A stretch of DNA of 64,000 nt, taken from contig NC_136010.1 of NCBI RefSeq assembly GCF_048128805.1, forward strand, positions 15,541,980-15,605,979. The letters are read 5' to 3'. Each line of letters opens with the position of its first letter. Within the stretch, counting starts at the first letter, position 1. A model generated the notes under the pieces. It worked only from the letters and a program-made list of their open reading frames with translations, searched no databases and was not told the origin of the DNA. Of this stretch, positions 39,251 through 52,302 are shown piece by piece. This stretch comes from Centroberyx gerrardi. Taxonomy: Eukaryota; Chordata; Actinopteri; Beryciformes; Berycidae. A program made the position numbers and the translations under genes.

Positions 39251-40651
39251 AGCATGGTATTATTAATAAACAATGGCATGTTTGAAAGGATTATTTTTAG
39301 GGGACGGGCTTTCATTTTGTACTATCAACAAATGAGATTCCAAATAGGATGTTATCATGAAGCCATTTTTATGTACTTCTTCCTGGCAAAACTATAGTGC
39401 CAGGAAAATGGAACTGCTTTATATTGAATTACATCATATTGCATTGCATTGAGACAGGGCTGAATTTAATTCTTTTGAATTGTTGGCTGAGTAAAATGTA
39501 TCTTTGGTGCATTGAAGATGCATAATTGGTCTCAGAATGAGCGATACACACCAAATCACAGCTTTCACTCTATCAACGTTTTCTCAAATGTACTGAGAGA
39601 TGCTGTGACTGGCAGCTTATTTTGGGGGATATATAAACACATAACACATAGTTATGTTTCAGGCATCTGAAAGGCAGGAATTTGAAGTAGGTGAAGGATG
39701 AAGGCCTCGTTGCTATTCTGACTTTCTTAGGCATGGTGTTATCTGCTCGGGTTTTATAGTGTTTTAACGGTGGTCATGCAGTCCTGAGTTTAAGTGCTCT
39801 TACACAATGTTTTCCAGTCAGGCGTGCAGTGGAAGTTAAACTCTGTTTACCCACCTTTTTATTTGTGGAATAGAGTGTACCCACCTTTTTAGGCTACCAT
39901 GAATCTTTATGAAATTAATTTATAGTATACATCATACTAAGCAGTGTTTGAAGTTCCCTGGTTTCCTGATTAGGTAAGTCGTTTTATTTCACAACATTAG
40001 ATGTGTAGTTTAAGTTTTGCATATTGTTTGTTGCACTGTTTCACTGCAAGTGGGCTTAAAACTTTGTCATGGCCTTAGTTGGCCTTGCTAAGTGCATGTT
40101 CACAGTAGTTGTTAAGTTGTTGTGGTGAGCTATTATTAGTGATTTTATTTTATTACATTATTTGCCAAGACAATTTAACTGTATTTGTTGGAACTGTGGA
40201 AAAGAAACCTGGTTCTTCTTCTCATAAGTGAGAGGATTTGAAGCACAGTGACGGCTAGCTAAGGTTGGTGCCTGTAAGACACATCCGATACTGTAGCTGA
40301 GGCTTTCTGTTGCACCTCACACAGGCGAGTGGCCCTTGCTGATAGAGAGTCAGTGATTGAATGGTTTCAGAGCAGTCTCAGGACTTAGGTGGGAATAGTA
40401 TACTGTCCATATCCCGTCACTGTTTTGAGGACGGTTCTGTGATGTGAAAGGTTCAGTGCTGTTTTGATTCTCTTCTCCGCTCTTCTCGCTGCTGGCTTTA
40501 AATAGCCAGACACTCAAGAGAAACACTGACAGTCTACAGTCTCCACCCAGCCCACAGGAATAGCCCGATGATTTGAATCAGGTGATCTAGAAAGAAAAGT
40601 ATATTGGGACACAGCGAAAAAAACATGCCATGGGATTCTCGCTGTCACCTA

Positions 40652-40822
40652 TCTCTCTCTCTCTCTCTGTCTTTATCTCTCTCTCCCCCTCCGTCTCTCT
40701 GTTGCACAAACATGCATGTGCACTCACTTAAACACTCACACATACACACACACAGATGCTCCTACTATGTCACAAAGTCAATCAAACACACGCACACACA
40801 CACGCACACACACACACACACA
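40652..40822. repeat. (TC)n and interrupted (CA)n tracts
   Basis: TC units at 40652-40697, then CA-rich runs at about 40737-40753 and 40788-40822. Confidence 0.85.
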
Positions 40823-42197
40823 GTCCAAGGGGTCCTGTATAGTGGAGATAAATTGACATCTAAGCTGTGCTACTCCTAGATTCACACATCTGGAAAGGAT
40901 TATGCCCCATTACAGGCTTGGCTTTATAGACATGAATCATAGTTCTACTTTTGGTCTGTTTCTTTAGTTTTGTTGTGGTTTTCAGGCGCAGTAATTACAC
41001 CTTTTTAAGATGCAAATAGAACATGATGTGAGAAACGCTTTAATTTTCCCAGAGGTCCTCTATCATCAAGCTTGCTTTTACAGGCTGGAGCAGGACCTCG
41101 GAAATGACAATGTCTCTAACGGGATAGCCAGCACTCATTTGAATATTGGTAAAACTAAAATGTTTTTACACTTGTAATGTTATTCCTATTATATCACCAT
41201 TGGTCTGTTTTATGTGCATGTCCTGTTTTCCTCTCGGTTGAGGTGAAAGGTTTTCAGATGATCCTTAGAGGATTTCTCATCCCGCTGATCTCTCTATCCC
41301 TCCCCTCCTCCTGGTCGGTCAATCTGTAGAGATTCAGGTTACTCATAAGCTCTTGAGAGGCTGACCTGACCCGGGCCGGTTTACCAGTGTATAAAACGCT
41401 TTATGCACTATCATCTGATATCCTGACACTAATGTTCACACTGCTATTTAATCTGAGAGCACGCTTCTTATGTACTAATAAAATGTATCAAGTTTTTACC
41501 TCAACATGGGTGATCAATTATCATTTTCAAAGCAGCACAAAAGCCAATGCTGAATAATTGATACAGGACACCAAGACTAGCTTATGAGCAACTCCACCTT
41601 AGCTTACTTCTATTGGTCTGCAATTTATTTACACTGTATCAGAGTAAACTGCACAGTTACAGTTATAAGGATATGAGGCTGTTGGGTGGAGGCTTTCTCT
41701 GGGCGGGACACTGCTGGTTAACATCTAACGAGTTACAGCGGTGATGTAATGTAATGTTGTAAGAGGCTAACTAGTAAAGATGTGGACAGTCTCTTTATTA
41801 TCTTTCATCACAGGCAGCGCTGGTCCTGGCATTGTTATCGTCATGGTTCACAGTTTATAATCTTGTCTACTGACATGACACACTGACATAAGAGTGAGAA
41901 GGAGGGTGGAGAGGGAAGATTGAGGAGGAGGAGGAGGATGACCTAAAATGGATACCATGCTAGACACTATAATTCGCATTTTCAACATTAATGAAAATAT
42001 TAAAACCAATCAACTGGCAAGAAACATTAATTCCAAAGTATTGAACGTTTTTTTGCTGCAAAACCCTCAGAGAACTCTGCTGTCATGTCAGCTCAAATAA
42101 ACACAAAATAAATAAATACTGCTGCAGGTGGACAGTGAAGCTATTATGACTTGTAAAAATGTGAAATTGGGGCTGCTGAACCATCGGTAGCCACAAG

Positions 42198-43069
42198 TAG
42201 GGTTGTAAAGTTCATTTTGTTAATTTTCCATTTTGGGAATCTAAGGCAATTGTGGAATTTTCAAGTAGATGCCAAAAACACCTTGTGTAATGTGCTTCTC
42301 TTCAGCTGTCAAACCTCTCTTACTTCATACCGAGGTAGGTGTGTCAACCTCAAGCTCACCTCTGCCCGAGTTCACTAATTAACTTTCTTACAAATGCCTG
42401 CAGTCACAGCAGCCCTAAAGTAAATCCCAGACAAAGCAACAAAGCAACATTTTCATTTATTGTTCCATAATGTGGGCGTTGTGAAGCCCTTGGAGGCTGC
42501 AACTGTGATTAAGGGCTGCACAAATAAACTTGACTTGACTTAACATCTCATCTGTTTGAAGATCCTGCAAGCAGAGCATGTTGGATTTGTAACAAACTGA
42601 ATTAAGTAAAGTTTTAGCAGAGCTACTATACTTTTTGTTTTTATTCAACTGAATGCATCCTTGCATATGTATTGTTTTGCTCAAGCTAGCACACCTTTTC
42701 TTTGATCCTTTTCCAGAGGCCACGGCTGCCATCTGTCGTGTGGAAGCATTTCACTGAAGTTGATACAGATGAATAAGATGCTGTCATCTGCCATTTTTGC
42801 TCAAGCACATACACAACAAATGCTACAAAACTACATAGCAAGTAACAAAATACAAAAATTACCAGCAGATATTAACAAAGAAAGGGCAGGCACAGCAACT
42901 GTCAGTCCTACTTTTCCATCAGTCACCTGGTCCTTTAACCAGTACTGCCTCTATTGCTTTAAAACTGCTTTTAAACAGCATCATGTTTATTGAGATTCTA
43001 TTATAAAATATTTTTTGGCCTTTTATCTACTAGTGTTTCCCAAATTAACCTCAGAACTTTACAACCCTA
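42198..43069. mobile_element. hAT-type DNA transposon remnant, 872 bp, with TIRs and 8-bp target duplication
   Basis: Perfect 16 bp terminal inverted repeats: tagggttgtaaagttc at 42198-42213 and gaactttacaaccctA at 43054-43069. The flanks are an identical 8 bp duplication, gccacaag (42190-42197 and 43070-43077). Inside, near 42740-42830, a broken frame reads WKHFTEVDTDE, then stop, then DAVICHFCSS, the start of a BED zinc finger with CxxC. This indicates an internally deleted hAT transposase gene. A retroposon-like tail (aataaacttgacttgactt, about 42518-42541) suggests a nested insertion. Confidence 0.85.
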
Positions 43070-44287
43070 GCCACAAGTCAAGGTGGAAAATATTTATATA
43101 TTTTTAAGAGAAATTTCAGCTGGATAGACAGGCTTGTTACATTGAACTACTAGCTAGCAATCTCTAGTGTAGCTACTCAGTTATCTTGACTTACACGTAA
43201 AAAAAAAAACTTAACATAATAAAAACGTTGATGATGACAGACTCCCCTGTCTTTTCTAAACTGCACTCCAGATGGCTTTGACCTCTTCATGATGCTGCCA
43301 AAGCTCAATTTCAGTACAGTTTTACTTTTCACAGCATGTTTAAATGTAGTCATAATCTTGGCAAAAATGGCCATCGTTTTAATTTAGTCAGATTTTAGTC
43401 ATGGCATTTTTAGTCGATGGCATGGCAGATGACACCTTTGGTGAAAGCGGTCATTGCTTTGGGTAATAAAGACAGTGTAGACAGTGTTCTTCTACTGTAC
43501 CTTCTTATGTAACAAACTGCTGTTGTTGCTTCTGTAAACGAAAAATGATTGAGATTTCCCGGGAAAGAGGGATAGGTGTTTAGAACAGCAAATGTTTCAT
43601 GAAGCTTTCATGAACTGGGTATAGGTTGAATCACTATCGTATGGTGTCAATTGGAGAGTTGGGTTGGGTGTGATACTGCATAAATGCATTCCACAGGTGA
43701 AACCTTTGTCAATATAGCTGTAACGTCATTCCCAGAGCCATCTTGTGGCAAATGAATGTGTCATGAAGCTGGCTCAGGTTGAGCAAAGCACTGAAATGGC
43801 CCTTTGTTGACTGATGCAGAGAAGTGACACATTTGTGAATGCAAAAATTATGTTGGCTCAGGGTTTTGTCAGTGACATCATCATAGGGACATCATCCTGC
43901 TGGTGCAATGCTCTTCACAAACCTGACCATGATCCACTTTTGAAATCCCCTGCACCTCCGCAATTCTACGATAAGCTGAATTCAAAGTTTGTACCAAACT
44001 CAACAGGAAAATAACTCCGCTCCATATTACACCTAAACCCACATGTACGCTGGGACTAGGTATAGTCAGTGTAACCAGAGTGGGCTTTGATCTTTGAGCC
44101 TGTCAGTTTAGAGGAGCCTCCTTGGATTTCCCAGGATCTGGTTCCCAGACTTCTCAGCCTGGTGTTTCTGGAAAAGGTTAATCACAGTAGACAACTGACG
44201 ACTTCAAACAGGTGGAGAAGAGTCTGTCTGCAGCCAAGGTTCAAACACCTTTATGAGCTTTGCGTATATATATGCGTGTACGTGCAT

Positions 44288-44308
44288 GTGTGTGTGTGTG
44301 TGTGTGTG
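44288..44308. repeat. (TG)n microsatellite
   Basis: About ten TG units. Confidence 0.9.
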
Positions 44309-46804
44309 CGTGTTCAAGTGCACATGCATGTCGTCCCAGCATCAACATTATCTCCTCCATTCCCAATCATATTTCTGTGTGTTGTGGCAGGTGGAAGGAC
44401 TCCTTATCTAAATCAAAGCAGCTACACAGGAACTGGCCTCCTCCCTCTGATATTCTCATTAGTGTCACGCAGCTTGAAGACTGTTCCGGTCGCTGTGGTT
44501 TGAGTTAGTCACAGCATTAGGAGAAGTAGGCTACAACAAGGAAGATGATTACTGATGTAAGGGAAGACTCTCTGCTCGAGTGTGTGGACTAAGAGAGACC
44601 TGAGCAGAATCTGTTGCAACCCCTGCAGCTCCTCCAATGTGCATGAATCAAAATGAACCAAAGAAATGAAAAAAATCTAGCTACTCTAGGAGAACAATTG
44701 ACAGAGCTTTAATATTTAAAACCAACACATCTCGGGTGCAGTAGCCTTCGTCAGGGTTGCAGGATTGCATGCGTAGTGAACAGTATATATATTAAACGAT
44801 ATCCAACATGTGTTTAGGAGCTACACACTACATGATTGATGTGTTGTATGTAAACAACTGTGTGCACTGCAGCTGGAACTCATTTGCATAACACCCATAA
44901 GACATCATTCTTGTCCTTCTGGCTGTTGACTGACACAACTGGCTGATCAATCTCCCCTCAGTTTCTCTGCCAGTGTTCATTTTCTCACTCTGTTGAATGT
45001 TTTTGTGTCCTAAATCTCTGTGGCCTCTTTCTCTCTCCCCACTACAGTGGGTGTACATTACTCATTTTTCCACATCATACGGCCAAACTGCTCGGTTAGC
45101 AGAAAAACACTCACACACCGATAGGGAAACAGGTTAACCTTGGTTTTGTTTACACTTTGTGGAAATTATTGCTTTGTTCCACTGGATCAGGTTTGCTTCT
45201 CTGTGCTGCAGCTTAAGTTAATCTCAAATGGCAACCTGAAAACACAAGAGTATCCATTTACCTCAAAATAAAACAATCATTTGTTCAGTATTCACAGAGT
45301 ACATTTTGTCAGCGTCTCTTCTGTGATCAGAGAAACTGACAAAACACATTTTTTGCAAGTCAGTCTAACATAAAGCATATTTTACATCAAAACAAGCTCT
45401 GATTACAGAAGTTGTGAGCTGTAAACTGACAGAGACAACACTCCGCTCCTCTTCTAGCTATCTCTACACACCAGGAAGTTGTTTTGTGATTTGTTTTTTT
45501 TCTTTTTGCCTCAGGAAGGTACTAAGGCTCTGGTTTGGATGGTATGCTGACCCATCACTGTTTGATGAACAGGATAAACTGTCTGAATTTCATCCTATAT
45601 CCTATTAGCTGAAATATAGAGTGTGTTTGAGGTGACCATTAGAATAGGAAACAAAGCTGTACACATTACAAGATGCTTTATGCTGCTGCTTTGTATTGAA
45701 GTTTGTACTGAGTAAGAGATGGCTTACATCTATCTGTCCTCTGGAGTCGTTACTTTGGCCTTTTCTATATCTACAGAGCTGTATTCTACTTTTGCGTGTA
45801 TGTGTGTACAATCTGCAATCTGCGTATGCATCTGCATATGCAATAATTGTGAATGGATGAAGGACACAGGGCAGAGGTTTGACTTTTTTGGCTGTCTTTC
45901 GCTGTGTTTCTGTTGATCCGTCTTGATGAACAGTGATTTGATTCAATGATTTTGTTTCTGGTAGTTAGGTTAAAGTCGCATATGCTGTACTGTGATTGTT
46001 ACAAATTACTCTGCCACTAATTAAAAGCCCACACAGTTCCTCTTACAAATACATCCAGATTTTCAGGCCTATACTTGTAGTTGCTGAGTGACGCTGCTGT
46101 CCTGCTACACACAACTACCATCCAACTTTCTGACCATGACCAATGGGTAAACATATCAGATGAGCCATCCTAAAAGCCAATATTTCCCTTCAGTTCTCTG
46201 GCCTGCTTTCAGATACAAATCCACCATAATCTGACACATGCCTCCGCCAATCAAATCAGTTGATGTTTTTCTTTCAGCCTTGGCCCTGAATCATCGTATT
46301 TCCAATGTAAATTTAGACTCTTTTGACAAAGTGAGATCACGGTGGAAACATTTTTCTTGAGCTGTTGATGTCAGCTAAACTTACTTTGAACGCTTAACTT
46401 GTGTAACTCTCTCCTTCCATCTTATCCTGCGTTATCCCGCCTTCGTAAACCTGACCTGAAACTGTTGTGCAAACATCGCCTCTCATCTCATTCAGCTCTC
46501 AGAAGGAGAACAGTAGTTTGTTCTTTTGCGACTGGCTCTGTTCTCAATATAGAGCTTCAGTTTGAGGTTATATATGGTAGCTAAGTCCATTTGATCAGCA
46601 AACTGTCACTGCAAATGACCGAAATGTCTTCAGATAACTGTTTTTAAAAAAAGAAGCGCAGAGACAGAGGCATTTTTAAAACCATCAGCTGACTCCATTT
46701 TAAGAACATAAAAGGTAAATATCTGTTCCTGGCGCTCAAAGCTGAAATAACAGATATATATATGGTTTACTCCAGCACAAACACAGCGGAGATGCAGTAT
46801 ATTT

Positions 46805-47220
46805 GTCAGGATGTGCCTCCCTGGCAGAGGTAGCGGCACGGTCCGGGACAGTTTGCGAGCTTCTGTCCGTCCGAGGGAAGGAGTCACCTTGGGCTGCAGC
46901 TGTTCCTCACAAGTCGGCAGCATCTGGCGGTGCTGCGGGGTGAGGCGGGGCGGAGGGAGAGCTGGGCACACAGAGATGAGAAGTGCTGAGCAGGTGAGGC
47001 AGGGTTAGACAGAGGACAGGCAGGATCGTGGTGTGGCGGCTGCATTCAGGGTGAGATGGGGTGAGGCCGGGCGACGGTCTGACACTGATGCATGGAGGAA
47101 GGGTGAGGCTGTTAGGAGGAGGCTTCCGATTGGCGGAGCTAATGAGTCGGGCGGAGTCAGGGCGAGGGAGAGGCTGCATACTGTAGCTGGACTCTGCCTG
47201 GGGCGAGGGGGGTGAGGTGA
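46805..47220. promoter_or_regulatory. GC-rich, CpG-containing island inside magi1 intron 1
   Basis: About 415 bp rich in G, with many CpGs and GC-box words (ggcggggcgg, gggcggagtc, gggcgagg) and an inverted CCAAT (gattggcgga, near 47130). It contrasts with the AT-rich intron around it and is followed directly by a 97 bp (TC)n run. It could be an alternative first-exon promoter or an enhancer. No in-frame alternative exon was recognised. Confidence 0.4.
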
Positions 47221-47285
47221 GACTTTAACCTTGATGGAGTATAGAAGCTGAGGGCGGGTAGGACAGAGGGAGGCCCTGCCAGCAC

Positions 47286-47387
<102 letters not shown>

Positions 47388-47568
47388 AATGCACACTTTA
47401 TTTACTGGCTCTGTGCCTGAGACACAGACAGCTACTGTATACAGACACAGATACACAAACACAGCAAGTGATCTTCATTAGAGTCGGGGGAAAAGAAAAA
47501 CTGTACTTTGCTAGCAGACAGGTACACTGTGATCTACTACACTCTCCACAACACACAACACTTCTCCC

Positions 47569-47573
<5 letters not shown>

Positions 47574-47625
<52 letters not shown>

Positions 47626-47652
47626 TCTCTCTCTTCCTCTCCCTCTCTCACA
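47574..47652. repeat. (CT)n microsatellite
   Basis: A CT repeat with a few CC and TT interruptions near its right end. Confidence 0.95.
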
Positions 47653-48013
47653 TGGAAATGGCCAATTGTTTTCTTTTTTTGTTGGGACAGGCTAAAATGG
47701 CAGTGCTTCTGAGCAGGAAAAAGAAGGTGGATGCAGAGGTGACATACAACATTGTGGAACATGTATAAAGCACAAGTTAGGATATCATTAGATTTTGATG
47801 CAAGATCTAGGGTTTTTTTTATGATAAATGATGCTACAAGGATGCAGTGTGTATATATGAGTGGGGGAGAACTACTATTTACTGAATTACTAAGGTGATG
47901 ATTTGTAAATAGTTGTGTGTGTGTGACTGACTGCGTTTGTACTTTATGTACATATAAGAACAAGATGAGACTGATTGGTCACTTTGAGGGTTTTATTTGC
48001 ATTTTAACAAACT

Positions 48014-48019
<6 letters not shown>

Positions 48020-48069
<50 letters not shown>

Positions 48070-48096
48070 ACACACACACACACACACACACACACC
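48020..48096. repeat. (CT)n followed by (CA)n
   Basis: CT units to about 48066, then tgt and CA units to about 48096: a compound microsatellite. Confidence 0.95.
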
Positions 48097-48473
48097 GAGC
48101 CATCTGGAATATTGCCACAATATTGCCACTAGGACTCTACCCATATTGCGTGCTTGCATTGTTTTTTTAGGTCTGTGAGATGAACACAAGGCAATATATC
48201 TTTGAGGTGAAACTTATTCCTAGCTCTCCCTTTGATTGTTTTACTTCTGCTCTCTGTGCGGAACATCTAATAAAACAGTCACATTAGTTTTCTTTCAGCG
48301 AGTATGCTGGAGTGTTTAATCATGTTTTTGGTCCACATCTGTTTCTGTGAAGTTCCTTCTGTTGCCGCTGACCTCTCTGGGCCACAGGTCACACACCCTG
48401 ACCACACATTGTCTCAGCACTTACTGCAAAGAGTTTGTCAAGCTGTGATTTTAAGGCTGCTGCTCATGGTATT

Positions 48474-48487
48474 GTGTGTGTGTATAA

Positions 48488-48520
<33 letters not shown>
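48474..48520. repeat. (TG)n microsatellite
   Basis: TG repeat with one short interruption (tataagtgag). Confidence 0.9.
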
Positions 48521-48527
<7 letters not shown>

Positions 48528-48683
48528 GATTGTGGGACTTTGTGGGACTCAATGTAGGGCTGCACTCTTCATAGTTTTGTGGCTTTAGTTGTTTACTGCA
48601 CGTTTCTGTTGAAGCAGTTGATATACTGTATTATGTCAAAGTAGTTAGATGGAGTTGAGCCATCATCAGATATTACCAAGCAG

Positions 48684-49120
48684 AGTTATTATAGTTTTTT
48701 ATTTTGATATGGTTTTCAATTTTTATTTCAATTTCAGTGTCATTTTATTTTTTCAGGTTTTCAGTATGAGTTTAGTAGTTTTAGTTAAGTTTTTATTTTG
48801 TTTCAGTTCTAGTTTTAGTATTTTTGGTAGGAGAGTTTTTTTTAAAGGTAAATAAAACGTTAAGTCTAACCCTTTTTAAAATGTATTAACCTTAATTTTT
48901 CAATTAGCATTCAGTGAAAATAGCCACATTTTCTGCCCAAAATTCATTCTCTGTTTTTTACTGTTTTTTTACTCAGTACATAAACAAAAAGTCTAACTAA
49001 AAACATGTAAAATATATTTTTATTTTATTTTAGTTAGTTTCACAAGTAGACAAGTTTTAGTTCAGTTTTAGTTTTTTCACAGTGTCATTTTTATTTCTAT
49101 TTCACTTTACACTTTACAGA
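48684..49120 (-). repeat. T-rich dispersed repeat (copy B, inverted relative of copy A)
   Basis: On the minus strand it reads actaaaactagaactgaaac and contains ctcctaccaaaaatac, matching ccctaccaaaaacac in the + oriented copy at 29750-30335. The two copies are diverged. Confidence 0.6.
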
Positions 49121-49661
49121 AAAGTTTAGTCTCAGTAGAGAAGCACTCCAGTACTGAAAGTTGGAATAATTTTCATGATGAGCACAGTGGAAGCACACGG
49201 CCACACTGTTCTGACTGCAGCTGTTATCTCAATGACCAAAGCTCCAACTCATTTTACAAATGCTACAGAAATGAACCCTGAGCTTAATAAGATAACAACC
49301 TGTAACTATCCCCCTCCGACTGGAACAGAAATGGGATAATTTAAGGCATTTTCAGAGAGGAGGTTATTAGATTTCATCAAAAGAAACTTCCTCCAGGTAA
49401 ATGTGAGCTGCTGCTGTAACATGTTGACTGAAAAGCTCCTCAGTGAGCCTATCAGGGCCGGACACCTGCTCACCACAGTTAACACTCCAGATGAGCTTCT
49501 TCCCTCCTGTCTATTTTTAAACTCTCCTTAGGCAGATCTGAATAGTGTCATGATCTACTTCATATATCTTACCGAGTGGACGATGATTAAGTGTCAATCA
49601 TCTTCATGTTCATATAATGTCACACATGCCTGGAACCATAAGTGTGTGAGTGTCTTCTCAT

Positions 49662-50016
49662 TAGGACTGGACACTATAGATAATTATATTGCGATTATTT
49701 TTGTTGAATATTGCAATTGTGATATACAGACACAGATTTTTTTTAGATTTGATATTTTTCAGCAAACAAGAAACATTTTTAATAAAAAACTGTGATGTTG
49801 TTTCTTAAGATTTGCTCTGTTTGAATACATTGAAAGTTTTTTTACTATGTGCTATTTAATTATTAGGCCAGAAATTGGGCTCAGCACCAGAATACCATGT
49901 TTAGGAATCCATTTTGAGCAGCCACCACTCAAAATAATTGCAGCCTTACGCGATTTAGAAATAGAAGTAGTACATATTGTGATTTTTTATTTTTTTCAAT
50001 TAATTGTGCAGCCCCA
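49662..50016. mobile_element. Short non-autonomous hAT-like element (355 bp)
   Basis: The left end is taggactggacactatagat and the right end is caattaattgtgcagcccca; both are typical of teleost hAT-like MITE ends. The flanks are cttctcat (49654-49661) and cttctcac (50017-50024), an 8-bp target duplication with one difference. No coding capacity; the interior is AT-rich. Confidence 0.6.
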
Positions 50017-50359
50017 CTTCTCACTTCTCTGTCTTAGTTGTTGTTGAGGATCTTGCCTTTCTGGCTCGGAGTTGCATTGCTTTTGTTCAGTGTCTCATAT
50101 CGTCATTGAGAGACGAGAGAAAGCGGTCTAAATGCACTTTCTGTCTTTGCTGTGTTTGGTTACGCATCCTTCCGTCTCTCTCAGTCCTTGAACTCATCAC
50201 TGATTTGAATGTGACAGGGTAAACAGTGGAAATTCTCCAATCCTATTGCCATCCAGCTCCGTTGGATTTCTCATCATTAATAACAAAAGGAAGGGGGAAG
50301 GAAGAAAGTATGTATAAAAAATTACTACTCAGGTTTTAGGCCGTTTATGGCAACAGCCT

Positions 50360-50740
50360 TGAGCTGCATAGCAGTACATCATGAATGTGAAAATGGGCCA
50401 TTTTAAGATTAGGGAGAACACTCAAATCTATTCAGCACCTAATGATGAACCAGTGGCAATCTGTGCACATTCATTTAAAATTATTTGGTATAGAAAATAG
50501 GTTCTATCAAGTGTTTTATGCTGGGCCATTGGATTCCTTTCATAAATCTCCCTAATAGGTTTGTCTGATGTGCTCTAACCCGACGTACGGATATCCATTA
50601 TGGGAAACAACAGGAGCTCATTAAGAGAGAGCTCAGAGGACAAGGACTTGAGATATTATGTCACATCAAATACAATGAATCACTGCCCCATTAAGGCACT
50701 CAGCAGCCACAATTAAACACTGCAGAGAGGGGCTTTAAAC
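50360..50740. promoter_or_regulatory. Candidate conserved non-coding element
   Basis: A repeat-free stretch with homeodomain-like words (catttaaaattatttgg, ccattaaggc, acaattaaac) and an E-box-rich left part. The composition differs from the microsatellite-rich surroundings. This is an impression only; no alignment was made. Confidence 0.25.
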
Positions 50741-51261
50741 GAGCTGTGCCTAAATGCGGTAGGGCAGAATCACTGTGTAGACATAGTGTAGTGAGCTCAA
50801 AGTATTAACTGTGACTGTATAATATTCTGATTTCTGATCTAGACCAGTATTTGTTTCATTGTGTTTATTTTTAAACTCTTCTGATCGTCTACATCAAAAG
50901 TTCCCCCGCTTTTTCATGTTTTTCATCGATACAGCTTAGGCCATTTTATAAGATTTAGTCTGAAGGCCCCCCATCTGAGAAGATTTGTTATTTCATATCA
51001 GGTACAGAACTGGAGAGCTGTTAACCTTTAGGTGGGGAGCGTAGAGTCGAACCTCTGATCAAAATAGGCATTCCTATTTCATTCTCTCCTAACTCGAAGT
51101 GAATGAAATAACAGTGAAATCAAACTATTCTTCGTTCTGCTCGCACCTCGCTTTTAGAATCACCGCTCTACATCTCCATTAACTCCTCTTGACTTGGTTC
51201 AACAGCAAAACTGAATGGACCGCTGCACTCTCGCTCTCCTCATCTCTCCATTACTTTGAAA

Positions 51262-51266
<5 letters not shown>

Positions 51267-51308
<42 letters not shown>
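51267..51308. repeat. (TC)n microsatellite
   Basis: About 20 TC units. Confidence 0.95.
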
Positions 51309-51311
<3 letters not shown>

Positions 51312-52241
51312 TCCCATCTCCTCTCCATCACCTGTTGCTCATCTCCCTTCATCCCTCCGTCTCAAACCTCTTACCCTCGTCTATCTGTTGCGTTCTGTTC
51401 ATCTCCCACCCCATCGCCTAGTGCTGTGAAGCTGAACCTGCGATCTCTTACCTTCTCTTACACTCTGAAGGTCAGCGGATCAGATATTTCACGGTGTGAC
51501 GGGCGATAGTAGACGTAGGATGCGCAGTGCGTGACCGGAGTGTGATATCAGGCACAGAGACGCGTTCAGTTCTCATCCGGAGCGGTCCATTTGAGGCCGA
51601 GATGGGCCGTGTCATGGGTTTAATGAAGAGCTCCAGTGCTTAACGTAATTACAGCAAAGCCTCGTCTCGTCACTGCGGGGCGATCAGAGACACTTGACAT
51701 GGTTTGTGTCTCTATAAATGTCTTTTTAATGGCGCAAAGAACGTTTTGTGGCTAAAGCGTCAGATGCCATCATCTATCAGTCATAGTCAAAGATGAAGTG
51801 TCTTTCTAATTTCGAGTTTAACAGCAGTTCATAGTTTGCTGTATCTTCATCATTGCCCCGTTGGTTGGTTATAGATCCATCATTATGTTTTTAGGTTGAA
51901 GTCTATCCGTTTTGAATGTTTCTGTTTACACACAGCATTCCCAGAAAGGCTTAGACTCCTCTGTTCTGCCGACCATCTGTTATACAGTATCGTCACCCAT
52001 GGGGGATACTTGGTAGATTAACTGAACCGATCAATCACGTTTCATCACCGAGAGCCAGAAACACCGTGTCGTATTGGCATGCTGCTTTACCGTTTGATTG
52101 TTTGGTGGAATTTCACAGTACTCTTTATGTTTATAAATTTGTCTGATCAAAAACTATTTTCTTATTAATTGATACTAGATGTATAGAAACAGAAAGGGTG
52201 GGAGATGGGAGATGTTTTGATGTCATAATTTAAGATGTCAC

Positions 52242-52242
<1 letters not shown>

Positions 52243-52297
<55 letters not shown>

Positions 52298-52302
52298 TCT
52301 CT
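52243..52302. repeat. (TC)n microsatellite
   Basis: About 25 TC units with one interruption near the right end. Confidence 0.95.
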
